Source: Streptomyces albogriseolus
GTDB lineage: Bacteria; Actinomycetota; Actinomycetes; Streptomycetales; Streptomycetaceae
Direction: 5' to 3'
Assembly (NCBI GenBank): GCA_014650475.1
Contig: BMVA01000031.1
Span: 1 to 49,601, forward strand
DNA length: 49,601 bases
Below are positions 1 to 8,323 of this stretch, piece by piece. Below the pieces are notes generated by a model, which saw only the letters and a list, made by a program, of their open reading frames with translations, was not told where the DNA came from and did no database searches. How positions within the stretch are numbered: the first letter of the stretch is position 1; each line of letters opens with the position of its first letter. The position numbers and the translations under genes were made by a program.

Positions 1-622
1 CCGAACACGGCCACTGTCAACCATCAGCTGGGACCGAACTGTCAAGCATCTACCGGGATCGGACATGACCAGCGGAACGAGAGCTGTTACAGATTTCTCT
101 ACCTCATCAAGCCCCGGCTGCGCTCCGCTCCGCCGGGCGCGCTCCCGGCTCCGCTCCGGGCGCCGCTCCTGCCTTCGGCCCGCTCCGCCCGCGCTGCGCC
201 GACGCGCGCCCACTGATGGGTAGGGCCGGAAGCCATGAGGCGAGCACTGCACAGAACGGCCCGCGGTCACAGATGACGCCTCCGGCGGGGGATCGGCCGG
301 CACCGGGATGGAGGGGGCGCCGTCGCCGACCGCGGGCCGGTAGTGGCGTGCGGGGGTGGCTCCCATCCCGTCCACCGTCGACCCAGGCAGAGCCGAGCAG
401 ACGCGGCCCAGGGCGTCCAGGTCGTTCGTACAGTGGCGCGCTCCACCTGGACGCCCTGAACCACGCCCGCTCCACGGTGTGTGGGTCGACGGCGGACGGG
501 ATGGGAGCTGGGGTGAGTGGTGGGCTGAGAGGCGTTTGCAGGGTCCGGCACGCTATCTGAGCTGCAGCTGCTGCTAGTTGACTGACCATCGCGCCAGCGG
601 GTGTCAGTAGGGGGCGCTACGC
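1..622. other. Gene-poor interior of mobile element
   Basis: I see no convincing gene here. Positions about 109-210 are a low-complexity run of short GC-rich inverted words (cgctccg, ccgggcgc) of the kind common between Streptomyces genes. The several open frames across it are arginine/proline-rich and overlap on both strands, as expected from GC bias alone. The only strong structure is the nested palindrome at 359-508, listed separately. Position at the end of an integrated element suggests a replication, transfer or termination signal rather than a gene, but that is inference. Confidence 0.5.
359..508. repeat. Nested long inverted repeat
   Basis: The outer arms are 359-385 and 482-508, 27 bases each with one mismatch. 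The inner arms are 409-422 and 445-458, 14 bases and perfect (CAGGGCGTCCAGGT against ACCTGGACGCCCTG), around a 22-base loop. Together they would fold into a cruciform or hairpin about 150 bases long with an internal bubble. No coding frame or U-tract goes with it. Known analogues in actinomycete plasmids and integrative elements are single-strand initiation or double-strand origin structures; a structured RNA or the remains of a small inverted-repeat element are alternatives. Confidence 0.75.
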
Positions 623-662
623 TTATAAAAATCGCCCCTCATTCGAGGGGGCGTTCTTATAA
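623..662. promoter_or_regulatory. Operator- or terminator-like inverted repeat before 680
   Basis: TTATAA (623-628) and TTATAA (657-662) flank a GC hairpin of CGCCCCTC (633-640), loop ATTC, GAGGGGGCG (645-653). The whole 40-base block is close to symmetrical and ends 17 bases before the GTG at 680. Its position suggests an operator for the downstream XRE-family regulator, with the AT-rich TTATAA words serving as part of a promoter. A terminator for upstream transcription is the alternative. Confidence 0.45.
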
Positions 663-679
663 CCCCAAGGGAGGGGTGC

Positions 680-1360
680 GTGAGCGGGAACGCCTGGGCA
701 AGGCCCGATGAACGCGGGAGCCACGAAGTCCAGCTTGCGGAGCTGGGCCTCAAGTACGAGTACTTCGAGCGCCTCATCAGCGAGGGGGAAGAGGCTCGAG
801 CAGGTGCGACGGAGGACGACGCCAAGAACGCTGCGGGCACCTTCGACTACTTTGCCCGTGTGCGCACCCTGCGGTACCTGCTCCGCACGGAGGCGCAGTG
901 GAAGGGCTACGACCCCAAGCAGTCTCCGCTCACGGTCAACCCCGATAAGACCATGGCCATTGGTGTCCTGCTGGGTGACGCCCGGACCGGCTTGCCTGGA
1001 AACCCGCAGCCGCGGAGCCACAGGCCGGCGGGAGTAGCGAAGGAATCGTTGGTGGCTCGCAACCAGGACCTCGATCCGGGCCTCTTCCCGCTGCCGCAGC
1101 AGGGTGAGCCTGAAGCAGAGCTCACGGAGGACGAGTATGCACGTTTGGCCACGTGGTACTTGTTGACCTACCGGTACACGGCCAGGAAGCAGGGCTTCAT
1201 CGAGGTGCGGAGCGAGTTGTCCCTCCCCAGTAGGGTGGGACCCCAGGGCAAGATCGACAGCTGGGACCGGAGGATCCTCCTCCCCGCCATTCGATTCAAA
1301 AAGACGTTCGATTACCCTGAAGGTGACACTGGCTTCGACGTTCCCGTTGAAGAGTGGTGA
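680..1360 (+). CDS. Uncharacterised protein partnered with XRE-ImmA regulator
   Basis: This 226-residue soluble protein has no signal peptide or membrane segment. GTG at 680 follows a strong ribosome site (AAGGGAGGGG, 667-676). The N-terminal ~80 residues are charged and predicted helical. The centre has a conserved-looking VNPDKTMAIGVLLGDARTG stretch, and the C-terminus is rich in W, R and D. I do not recognise the family. It lies 41 bases upstream of the XRE-ImmA gene on the same strand, so the two are probably co-transcribed. ImmA/IrrE-type regulators are commonly encoded beside a small partner they control or cleave, as in phage repressor pairs and RosmerTA-like toxin-antitoxin pairs, so a toxin or effector role is possible. 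That is inference from context only. Confidence 0.75.
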   Translation: MSGNAWARPDERGSHEVQLAELGLKYEYFERLISEGEEARAGATEDDAKNAAGTFDYFARVRTLRYLLRTEAQWKGYDPKQSPLTVNPDKTMAIGVLLGDARTGLPGNPQPRSHRPAGVAKESLVARNQDLDPGLFPLPQQGEPEAELTEDEYARLATWYLLTYRYTARKQGFIEVRSELSLPSRVGPQGKIDSWDRRILLPAIRFKKTFDYPEGDTGFDVPVEEW

Positions 1361-1401
1361 GATAGGGGCAATTCGGTCACATGTGAGGGTGGCGGTAGTA
1401 G

Positions 1402-2496
1402 ATGGTTTCTTCCTCGCGTATCGCTATCGCTCGCAAGCGAAGGGGGCTCACCCTTGCTGACCTCAGCGAGCGCGTGGGGGTGAGCCTTCAGAGTCTGTCG
1501 AACTATGAGACTGGTCGTACTGAACCCACGGATGAAACGCTGGCGAAGCTAGCAGCCGCGCTAGATTTTCCTGAGTCTTTCTTCCGGAAACATGAAGTCG
1601 AGATTATTCCACTTGATGCAGTGTCATTCCGGGCGCGCAGTAAACTGGCTGCCGCCCCAAGAGATGCGGCACTTGCTGCCAGTACATTGGCTTTGGAACT
1701 GAACGAGTGGATAGAATCCCGCTATAAACTACCGGAATCCCAACTTCCTACGCTGGGACGTTTGGATCCTGAGTCAGCGGCCGACGTTTTGAGAGCGCGT
1801 TGGGGTTTGGGTAATGCGCCGATCTCAAATATGGTTCACTTGGTAGAGTCGCGCGGTGTGCGTGTTTTTTCTCTGCCGCCTGAGTTCGCGGACGTTGATG
1901 CCTTTTCGTTTTGGCGAAATGGCACACCATTCATCTTCTTGAGTACGTTGAAAAGCCCGGAGCGTGGCCGCTTCGACGTGGCGCACGAGCTAGGGCACCT
2001 CGTGCTTCACGGGGAGGAAAAGGTTCTGCACGGGCCGCCGGCCGAGAAGGAAGCCAACGCTTTTGCCAGTGCCTTCCTGATGCCTCAAGACAGCGTAAGG
2101 AGTGTTGTTCCGGCATCTCCCATGCCGTCTCAGATCATCGCGGCGAAGAGGGTTTGGAAAGTGGCGGCGATGGCGCTCACGTACAGACTGCACGACCTCG
2201 GAATGCTATCAGACTGGCATTATAGGAAAGCCTGCATTGAGCTGAGCAGGCAGGGCTACCGAACGATGGAACATCGCGGCATGCCTACTCGCGAAAAGTC
2301 GCAGCTTTTGGAAAAGGTTTTTAGTATGGCGCACGGAAAGGGTATTTCGGCGCGTCAGGTGGCCGATGGGCTTGATGTAAGCGCCCAGGAACTCAGTAGC
2401 TGGATATTCGGTTTGGTGGTTACTGTGCGGGCGGGTGCCGGGCGGGCGGTACCCCCAGTGAAGGCGTCTAGGCCCCATCTATCCGTGGTCAGGTGA
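1402..2496 (+). CDS. XRE helix-turn-helix / ImmA-IrrE metallopeptidase
   Basis: The 364-residue protein starts at ATG 1402. Residues ~4-60 form an XRE/Cro helix-turn-helix (RKRRGLTLADLSERVGVS...LSNYETGRTEP). The centre is an ImmA/IrrE zinc peptidase domain with HEXXH at H195-H199 (AHELGH) and a probable third ligand, E217, in KEANAFASAFLMP. The C-terminal ~100 residues include a second possible helix-turn-helix (ISARQVADGLDVSAQELSSW). The family regulates mobile elements by binding DNA through the XRE part and cleaving repressor or partner proteins through the peptidase part. Codon usage is visibly more A/T-rich than in the chromosomal genes that follow (for example at 1560-1960), consistent with recent transfer. 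It is the last large gene before the attachment scar. Confidence 0.9.
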   Translation: MVSSSRIAIARKRRGLTLADLSERVGVSLQSLSNYETGRTEPTDETLAKLAAALDFPESFFRKHEVEIIPLDAVSFRARSKLAAAPRDAALAASTLALELNEWIESRYKLPESQLPTLGRLDPESAADVLRARWGLGNAPISNMVHLVESRGVRVFSLPPEFADVDAFSFWRNGTPFIFLSTLKSPERGRFDVAHELGHLVLHGEEKVLHGPPAEKEANAFASAFLMPQDSVRSVVPASPMPSQIIAAKRVWKVAAMALTYRLHDLGMLSDWHYRKACIELSRQGYRTMEHRGMPTREKSQLLEKVFSMAHGKGISARQVADGLDVSAQELSSWIFGLVVTVRAGAGRAVPPVKASRPHLSVVR

Positions 2497-2950
2497 GCGA
2501 AGTCGGTCAGAGGTTGCAGTCGAGCGCGACCGTGCGATCCACAACGAGGCTGACGCTGTAAACGCTGTGCCACAGGCTGTAAGATCGCCTTGGAGCTGTG
2601 CTCAGCTCGGCACTGCCGAGTCTCGCACTGTCCCTCTCCGCGGCCGTTATCTGCAAGGTCCTGGCATCGAAGTTGAACAACGACGACCAGACCATGGAGA
2701 CGAACGACGAGGAGAACCGTATGGCTGATGAACCTAAGTCGAGCAGGATGAAGCAGTGGGCGAGCGCCCTTTGTGACGTACTGGGAGACCTTGCAGTCGG
2801 CTTCGCGGGCGGGGCAGTGTCGAGCTGAGCGCAGCTCCTCTGCTGTACAGCAGCGAAGTACAGCAACCGCAGGAACCGACCTCACCCGATAGCGTCCCTT
2901 CGGAGCCGTAGAGCGGCCAGTACGACCGTTCGCGACCGATCCACATAGAG
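2497..2950. other. Element end, between regulator and attachment scar
   Basis: Apart from one small possible gene (2721-2828) I find no supported coding sequence. The composition is mixed, with short self-complementary words near 2590-2625 (GAGCTGTGCTCAGCTCGGCACTGCCGAG). Integrase and excisionase genes, which often sit next to one end of such elements, are absent from this end and would be expected at the other, outside the window. Confidence 0.5.
2721..2828 (+). CDS. Possible 35-residue peptide
   Basis: ATG at 2721 is preceded by AGGAG (2710-2714) at six bases spacing, a better start than the upstream in-frame ATGs at 2598 and 2695. The peptide begins MADEPKSSRMKQWASALCDVL, is amphipathic, and ends in a small hydrophobic glycine/alanine segment (GDLAVGFAGGAVSS). 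It could associate with the membrane. No family is recognised, and the good ribosome site is the only real evidence. Confidence 0.3.
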   Translation: MADEPKSSRMKQWASALCDVLGDLAVGFAGGAVSS

Positions 2951-2993
2951 CTACGGATCAGAAGGTTGCAGGTTCGAATCCTGCCGAGTGCAC
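2951..2993 (+). mobile_element. Attachment site: 3' half of tRNA-Arg(ACG)
   Basis: The sequence reads as the 3' part of a tRNA: anticodon loop CTACGGA (anticodon ACG), 3' anticodon strand TCAGA, variable loop AGGTT, T arm GCAGG-TTCGAAT-CCTGC (2968-2984), acceptor strand CGAGTGC (2985-2991) and discriminator A (2992). The matching 5' acceptor strand (GCACTCG), D arm and 5' anticodon strand (TCTGA) are all missing upstream, where TAGAG stands instead. Integrases using tRNA genes typically recombine between the anticodon loop and the 3' end, leaving one intact tRNA and one 3' duplicate. This is the duplicate, marking the boundary between element (left) and chromosome (right). Confidence 0.88.
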
Positions 2994-3000
2994 ACAGTTC

Positions 3001-3028
3001 AGAGGCCCCGGAGAGATCCGGGGCCTCT
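3001..3028 (+). terminator. Hairpin terminator of the tRNA-Arg locus
   Basis: AGAGGCCCCGGA-gaga-TCCGGGGCCTCT forms a perfect 12-bp stem with a 4-base loop, eight bases after the tRNA 3' end. It is the original terminator of the tRNA gene and supports placing the chromosomal side to the right of 2993. Confidence 0.85.
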
Positions 3029-3278
3029 GGCGTTTGGAGCGCGTACGGCCTCCATCGTCATGGCGGTCGGCCACTTCGGGGCGAGCCTCGAAGATCATGA
3101 CCCCGACGTCGTGCTTCCACGGGCAGGTCAACAGACTGCCCGGCCCGCCGGAAGCCAGGGGGTCATGAGTGCTCGCCCCGAAGCAGCTCCCGGCCGGAGC
3201 CGTTAAGGCGGCCTTTCGCGTCGGCAACCCACCGCCACCGGGTCAGGATCAGCGAAGCCTGAGGTGAATGACCTCCCG

Positions 3279-5321
3279 CTAGACGCGGTCCTGGAAGACG
3301 GTGTACCAGGGGTACGTCCCCACCACGGCGCCGTCGGCCGTCACGGCCTCCAGCGTGTAGAAGTACGTGTTCCCCTTCGTTGCCGTGGCGTCCTCCCACG
3401 TCCGGGCGTCCGCCGGGAGCAGACCCTCGTGCTGGGGCTCGTACGCCTTGGTCGCCGGGTTCCACCGGCTCACGCGGTAGCCGGTGACCGTGGCGCAGCG
3501 GGCCGTGTCGGTGCACTGCCAGTCGACGGACGGACGAGTGGCCGTCCGGTTGTGGCCCAGGCTGCCGAGGCTCCAGTCCCGGGTGACGGTCACGGACGGC
3601 CGGACGTCGAGCTCGGTGGCCTCGACCACGGTGACCTTCGGGTCGCTCGGGTGCAGCGTGTTGCCCCAGTGGTCCTTGGCCGTCACCGCGTACACGTGCG
3701 TCTCGCCGTCCGGCAGGTTGCCGCAGAGGATCGCGAGCCAGTTGCTCGTGCCGTCCGAGCAGGTGTCGGGGCCGAGCCACTTGACCGTGCCGTCGGCCTG
3801 CCGGACGCCCTTCCACACCACGTACTCGTCGATGTCGTCCTCGGGTGAGGCGGCCCAGCTCACCAGCATGCCGTCGTTGCGCGGGGTGACCTTCACGCCG
3901 GTGACCGGGCCGGGCGCCACGGTGTCGCCGGTGCGGACGACGACCGGCGCGGAGTACGCCGACTCGTTGCCGTACGGGTCCACCGCCGTGACGGCGTACG
4001 TCACGTACGTGTTCGCGGGCATGTCCACGTCGTAGCAGTTGCCGCCGTTGCCCGCCTCGTGGCTCTCCTCCGCGACGCAGGTCACCTGGGAGCGCGCGGC
4101 CGGGTCGAACGTCTTGCCGGGTGAGCGGTACACGCGGTAGTGCCCGCCGTTGTCCCAGTCCTCGTAGAAATCGTCGGGCTGGCTCCAGTGCACATTGGTG
4201 TAGCCGGGACGGGCGCCGGCGGTGACGCCGGTCGGGGACTTCGGTGGCATCCGGTCGATGCCGTCGCTGGTGACCGTCGCGTACGCCCCCGGGTTGCCGG
4301 CCGCGTCGAGGGCCCGGACCCGGTAGTACGTGTTCGTGTTCACGCCGCCGCTGGTCCGGTACGACGTCGTGGTCGTCGTACCGCGCAGCTCGAACGGTCC
4401 GGCAGCCGCGGACGAGGCGTACACCTCGTACTTCGCCGCGTCGGCGACTCCCTGCCAGTTCAGGGTGTCCCACCACCCGTCACCGGTGGCGACCGTGAGT
4501 CCGGTGGGGGCGGCCGGCCCGGTGCGGTCGACGGTCGTCGCCGTCACGTCCGCGCTGCCGGTGGACTCGCGGCCGGCCTTGTCGACGGCGCGGACCTCGT
4601 ACAGGAAGGTCTGGCCGGTGGCGGGCGGAGCGTCGACGAAGGACCGGGTGGTCAGCAGGGACGTCCCGCTGACCTTGGCCCAACTGGTGGCGCTCAGCCG
4701 GCGGTACACGCGGTACCCGGCGAGGTCCATCTCCTTGTTGGCGGTCCAGCGCAGGGTGGTCCTGGCCGTCGCCCAGTCGTACGTGGCGGTGAGGCCGGTC
4801 GGGGCGAGCGGCCTTACCGTGTCGACGGCGGCCTCGGTGCGCGGGGTGTACGTGAAGGCGGCGTTGGCGACGCCGGTCCATGCGACGTAGTCCACGCGGA
4901 GCGTGTGCCTGCCGGCCGGGATGGTCAGGTCGACGGTCTTGCGGGCGGTGGTGGAGACGTTCTTCCACAGGTCGATCTTCCGCACACCGTCGACGTAGAC
5001 GCGCATGCCGTCCTGCGTGGCGGCGGAGAGCCGGAAGGGGCCGCCGGAGCCGAAGTCCCGGGTGAGGGACCAGCGGACGGAGAAGTTGTCCTTGGGCAGC
5101 GTGACGCCGGCCGGGTCGCCGTACCCGTAGTTCTCGCTGATGGCGGCGTCGCAGGCGGTGAGCTTCGGCGTGCCGCTGAAGGTGGAGTTGCCGAAGTACT
5201 GCGCCCTCCAGACGGGAGAGGTGCAGGTGACCGCCGCGGAGGCGGGGGCGGCGCTGATCAGGCCGCCGGTGGTGGCGAGCACCGCCGTCGCGGCCAGCGC
5301 GGACAGCCGGGTACGAGTCAT
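3279..5321 (-). CDS. Secreted PA14 / fibronectin type III protein
   Basis: The protein has 680 residues with ATG at 5321 chosen over an in-frame upstream start: MTRTRLSALAATAVLATTG begins a classic signal peptide ending near APASAAV, and AAGGGG lies upstream. Mature residues ~30-150 form a PA14-like beta-barrel (WRAQYFGN..., RWSLTRDFGSGGPFRLSA, DGMRVYVDGVRKIDLW). At least four fibronectin type III repeats follow, each opening with APTGLT-, PTGVT- or PGPVTGV-like strands and carrying YRVYR/YEVYA and TYYRVRALDAAGN motifs. No catalytic domain is visible. PA14 and FnIII modules bind carbohydrate or protein outside the cell, so a cell-surface or extracellular adhesion role is likely. It stands alone; its 3' end lies ~250 bases from the integration scar. 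Confidence 0.9.
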   Translation of the reverse strand: MTRTRLSALAATAVLATTGGLISAAPASAAVTCTSPVWRAQYFGNSTFSGTPKLTACDAAISENYGYGDPAGVTLPKDNFSVRWSLTRDFGSGGPFRLSAATQDGMRVYVDGVRKIDLWKNVSTTARKTVDLTIPAGRHTLRVDYVAWTGVANAAFTYTPRTEAAVDTVRPLAPTGLTATYDWATARTTLRWTANKEMDLAGYRVYRRLSATSWAKVSGTSLLTTRSFVDAPPATGQTFLYEVRAVDKAGRESTGSADVTATTVDRTGPAAPTGLTVATGDGWWDTLNWQGVADAAKYEVYASSAAAGPFELRGTTTTTSYRTSGGVNTNTYYRVRALDAAGNPGAYATVTSDGIDRMPPKSPTGVTAGARPGYTNVHWSQPDDFYEDWDNGGHYRVYRSPGKTFDPAARSQVTCVAEESHEAGNGGNCYDVDMPANTYVTYAVTAVDPYGNESAYSAPVVVRTGDTVAPGPVTGVKVTPRNDGMLVSWAASPEDDIDEYVVWKGVRQADGTVKWLGPDTCSDGTSNWLAILCGNLPDGETHVYAVTAKDHWGNTLHPSDPKVTVVEATELDVRPSVTVTRDWSLGSLGHNRTATRPSVDWQCTDTARCATVTGYRVSRWNPATKAYEPQHEGLLPADARTWEDATATKGNTYFYTLEAVTADGAVVGTYPWYTVFQDRV

Positions 5322-5529
5322 CACAGAGAGTGGGCCCCTTCTGGACCAGGGAAAAGCATGTGGAACGGGCAACGCCTGTGTGACTCATGAGGCGGGGGGC
5401 AGGGTTGCCCCCGCCCACGTTGGAGGCCGGGGAGCACTCGCTGAAGGTCCGCGGCCGGCCAGGCGGCTTCTCGGTCGGGGTGGACCACGCCCTGATCATG
5501 GACGCGGCCTGGACCATGCACGGCTGGGA

Positions 5530-6723
5530 TCAGAAGCGCACGGCGGCGGAGGTCCCCTCGCTCTCCTCCTCGTCGGGCAGCCGCGTCACCGCCAGGGCCG
5601 CCGCGTCGTCCTCGAGTTCGTCGGTGTGCCGGAAGAGGGCGGCCAGCATGGCGTCCAGCACCGCCCCGGGGTTCGGGGGCAGGGGGCGGGTCAGCGGGGG
5701 GACGGGGTCGAAGAAGACGCCGGTGCGGTCGCGGGCCTCGATGATGCCGTCGGTGAACAGCACCAGCGTGGCGCCCGGAGGCAGGTCGTAGCGGTCCACC
5801 GGTACGACCGGCCCGGCCAGGTCGCCCAGGCCCAGCGGCAGCGACGGCTCCTTCGGCTCCAGCGCCGTCACCTGGCCCCCTTGGACCAGCAGCGGCGCCG
5901 GGTGCCCCCGGTTCGCCACGCGGAGCGCGGACCGGTCGGGGAGGATCTCGACGAAAACCGCGGTGACGAAGTCCTCGGACGGCGTGTCCTCCTCGCGGGC
6001 CTTCAGGTCCTGCACCTGGATCTCCGCGGCCCGCACGACCGATGGCAGGTCCGGCATCTGCAGGGCCGCCGCGTGGAAGACGCCCAGCAGGGTGTTGACC
6101 AGGGTGACCGCCTGGGTGCCTTTGCCGCGGACGTCCCCGATCACCAGGCGCAGCCCGTGGGGCGTCTCGTGCACCCCGTACAGGTCGCCGCCGATCAGGG
6201 CCTCCTCCTGGGCGGCCTGGTACCGGCCGGCCATGGCCAGCCCGGGGACCCGCTCCGGCACGGTGGGCAGCATCGCGCGCTGGACGGCTTCCGCCACCTG
6301 GCGCGACGTCCTCAGTTGCTCCCGTTCGCGGGCGAACATCCGGTTGAGGAACGCCGCCACGACGGTCAGGGTGACGAGGGTCGTGAAGCCGATGAGGTTC
6401 GCCCTGGAAAGCACCTCCGCGTTCTCACGGAACGACAGCAGCCAGCCGGTCAGGCAGGCCACCGCGCCGCTCGCGATCGTCCCGGGCAGCGAGAACATGG
6501 GCGCCGCGATCACCGAGGCGGTGGCCAGCAGCGGGAAGGTGTTGAACGGCGGCCAGGCGAGGTCGACGACGACCGCGACGATCACCACGGCGGGCGGCAG
6601 GGCACGGGACCAGGCGAACCGCCTGAGGCGTCCGGTGCGCTGGTACCGCTTCATCCCCAGGGCCCCCGGTCGGTCCGTAGCGTCGTGCGGCCCAGTCTTC
6701 GGCATGTCCTCCCGCGCAGCCAC
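5530..6723 (-). CDS. Membrane-bound SpoIIE/PP2C-type phosphatase
   Basis: This 397-residue protein has three or four membrane segments at ~40-135 (PPAVVIVAVVVDLAW, ATASVIAAPMFSL, IASGAVACLTGWLLS, TLVTLTVVAAFLNRMF). A short linker leads to a PP2C/SpoIIE domain at ~160-390 with the metal-site motifs GGDLYGVH, GDVRGKG, NRGHP, FTDGIIEARD and DDAAALAV. Such proteins dephosphorylate STAS anti-sigma antagonists in partner-switching control of SigB-type sigma factors. The window also encodes a STAS protein (18614-18961) and two such sigma factors (23491-25483), but not next to it. GTG at 6723 has no clear ribosome site; ATG at 6705 has GGGAGG too close. The start is uncertain. Confidence 0.9.
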   Translation of the reverse strand: MAAREDMPKTGPHDATDRPGALGMKRYQRTGRLRRFAWSRALPPAVVIVAVVVDLAWPPFNTFPLLATASVIAAPMFSLPGTIASGAVACLTGWLLSFRENAEVLSRANLIGFTTLVTLTVVAAFLNRMFAREREQLRTSRQVAEAVQRAMLPTVPERVPGLAMAGRYQAAQEEALIGGDLYGVHETPHGLRLVIGDVRGKGTQAVTLVNTLLGVFHAAALQMPDLPSVVRAAEIQVQDLKAREEDTPSEDFVTAVFVEILPDRSALRVANRGHPAPLLVQGGQVTALEPKEPSLPLGLGDLAGPVVPVDRYDLPPGATLVLFTDGIIEARDRTGVFFDPVPPLTRPLPPNPGAVLDAMLAALFRHTDELEDDAAALAVTRLPDEEESEGTSAAVRF

Positions 6724-6762
6724 CGGGCGGGTCCGTTCGCGACCGGTCCGGCGCGGTGGGGC

Positions 6763-8157
6763 TCAGGCCGCCGGCGGGATGTTCTGGTTGGCGTGGAAGA
6801 AATTGTCCGGGTCGTAGGTGTGCTTGACGGCGGCGAGGCGGGCGTAGTTGTCGCGGTAGGTGGCGCGGACGCTGTCGGTGTCGCCGGACTCGCCGAGGAA
6901 GTTGACGTAGGCGCCGCCCATGGAGTGCGGGTGGAGCGCCGACCAGTAGTCGACGCACCACTGGCGGATCAGGCCTGCGTTGGCCGGGTCGGGGTCGATG
7001 CCGGCGATGACGCCGGACCAGGTCGCGTCCCGGTAGGCCCAGGCCGTCTCGCCGGGGGCGGCGTCGTGGGCCGCTCCGTCCACCGGGTACAGGTGCATGG
7101 TCGACAGGCCGGTCGGCAGCTCCCGCCCGAACCGCTCGTGCACCGCGGCCGCCTCGTCGCTGACCGTGTCGAAGAAGTCGCCGCGCCAGTACCACTGGAG
7201 CCCCTTGGGGACCAGCTCGTCGAACATCGTCTGGAGCGCCGGGTACGGCATCGGTGTGGCGAAGTGGAAGGCCGGAGGGGCCGGGTCGTTCACCACGGAC
7301 AGCACGTCGTCCAGGCGTCCGCCCTCCAGGCCGCCGGTGTAGCACCAGATCACGGCGCACACCTTCCGCCCGTGGAGCGGCTCGGGGAAGGGCGGGGCGG
7401 GCGGGACGGCCATGACGGCGAAGAAGCCGTTGAGGTCCTCGGGCGCCGCGGGCAGGAACTCCCGGTACCAGCGGAGCACGTCCTGGGTCTGCTCGACCGG
7501 CCACACGGTGGCGGCCACGCCGACCGTGTGCACCGGGTGCAGCCGGAAGGTGAAGGACGTGACCACGCCGAAGTTGCCGCCGCCGCCCCGCAGGGCCCAC
7601 AGCAGGTCCGGGTGTTCCTTCTCGGTGGTGGTGACGACGCTTCCGTCGGCCAGGACCACGTCCGCGGCGACCAGGCTGTCGATCGTCAGGCCGTACTTGC
7701 GGGTGAGGTGGCCGTGGCCGCCGCCCAGCGTGAGACCGCCCACGCCGGTGGTGGAGTTGATGCCGGCGGGCACGCCGAGCCCGAAGGTGTGTGTCTCGTG
7801 GTCCAGGTCGCCGAGCAGGCTGCCCCCGCCCACCTGGGCCGTCCTGTTCACCGGGTCGACCCGCACCCAGCGCGTCGGGGACAGGTCGAGGGTGAGCCCG
7901 CCGTCGATCAGGCACAGGCCGGGGCCGCTGTGCCCGCCGCCGCGCACGGCCACCTCGACGCCCGTCTGCCGGGCGAAGGCGATCGTGGTGCGCACATCCG
8001 CCGTGCCCGTGCAGCGCGCGATGGCGGCGGGGCGGCGGTCGATCATGGCGTTGTAGACGGAGCGGATCTCGTCGTACTCGGCGTCCTGCGGCGTCACGAG
8101 GGGGCCTCGCAGGGCCTCGCGCAGATTGTCCAGTGCGGTTGCGTCCATGCCGATCAT
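6763..8157 (-). CDS. FAD-linked oxidoreductase, berberine-bridge family
   Basis: The protein has 464 residues. ATG at 8157 (MIGMDATALDNL) was chosen because AAGGGGTG precedes it; the frame extends 25 codons further. The N-terminal PCMH-type FAD domain carries RGGGHS, whose histidine forms the 8-alpha covalent flavin bond in this family, then GVGGLTLGGGHG and GGGGNFGVV. The C-terminus is a BBE domain ending YDPDNFFHANQNIPP. In bicovalent members a cysteine lies just before the VGVGG motif; here the stretch reads AGINSTTGVGG, so the flavin is probably held by histidine alone. Members oxidise sugars, alkaloids or polyketides; the substrate cannot be told. It is 39 bases upstream of the phosphatase gene on the same strand. 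Confidence 0.93.
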   Translation of the reverse strand: MIGMDATALDNLREALRGPLVTPQDAEYDEIRSVYNAMIDRRPAAIARCTGTADVRTTIAFARQTGVEVAVRGGGHSGPGLCLIDGGLTLDLSPTRWVRVDPVNRTAQVGGGSLLGDLDHETHTFGLGVPAGINSTTGVGGLTLGGGHGHLTRKYGLTIDSLVAADVVLADGSVVTTTEKEHPDLLWALRGGGGNFGVVTSFTFRLHPVHTVGVAATVWPVEQTQDVLRWYREFLPAAPEDLNGFFAVMAVPPAPPFPEPLHGRKVCAVIWCYTGGLEGGRLDDVLSVVNDPAPPAFHFATPMPYPALQTMFDELVPKGLQWYWRGDFFDTVSDEAAAVHERFGRELPTGLSTMHLYPVDGAAHDAAPGETAWAYRDATWSGVIAGIDPDPANAGLIRQWCVDYWSALHPHSMGGAYVNFLGESGDTDSVRATYRDNYARLAAVKHTYDPDNFFHANQNIPPAA

Positions 8158-8323
8158 GAGCGGACACCCCTTGGAGCAGTGCGGAACCGGATGCGGGCCC
8201 GCGGGCGGACGAACCGGCGTCCTGAGCGTCACGAGGGCCTCACGAGGCGTCCGGCCGGTGTTCGTCCGGGGGTCCTGGGGAGAGCGGTCCCCGGGTGTCC
8301 GGGGAGCACCCCGCCCCTTTCAG

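Noticed and set aside
2941-2993. A complete tRNA gene
   Set aside because: No matching 5' acceptor strand, D arm or 5' anticodon strand is present upstream.
3029-3278. Gene between the tRNA terminator and the FnIII gene
   Set aside because: Short frames on both strands have no ribosome site or recognisable family; I see nothing supported in this 250-base stretch.
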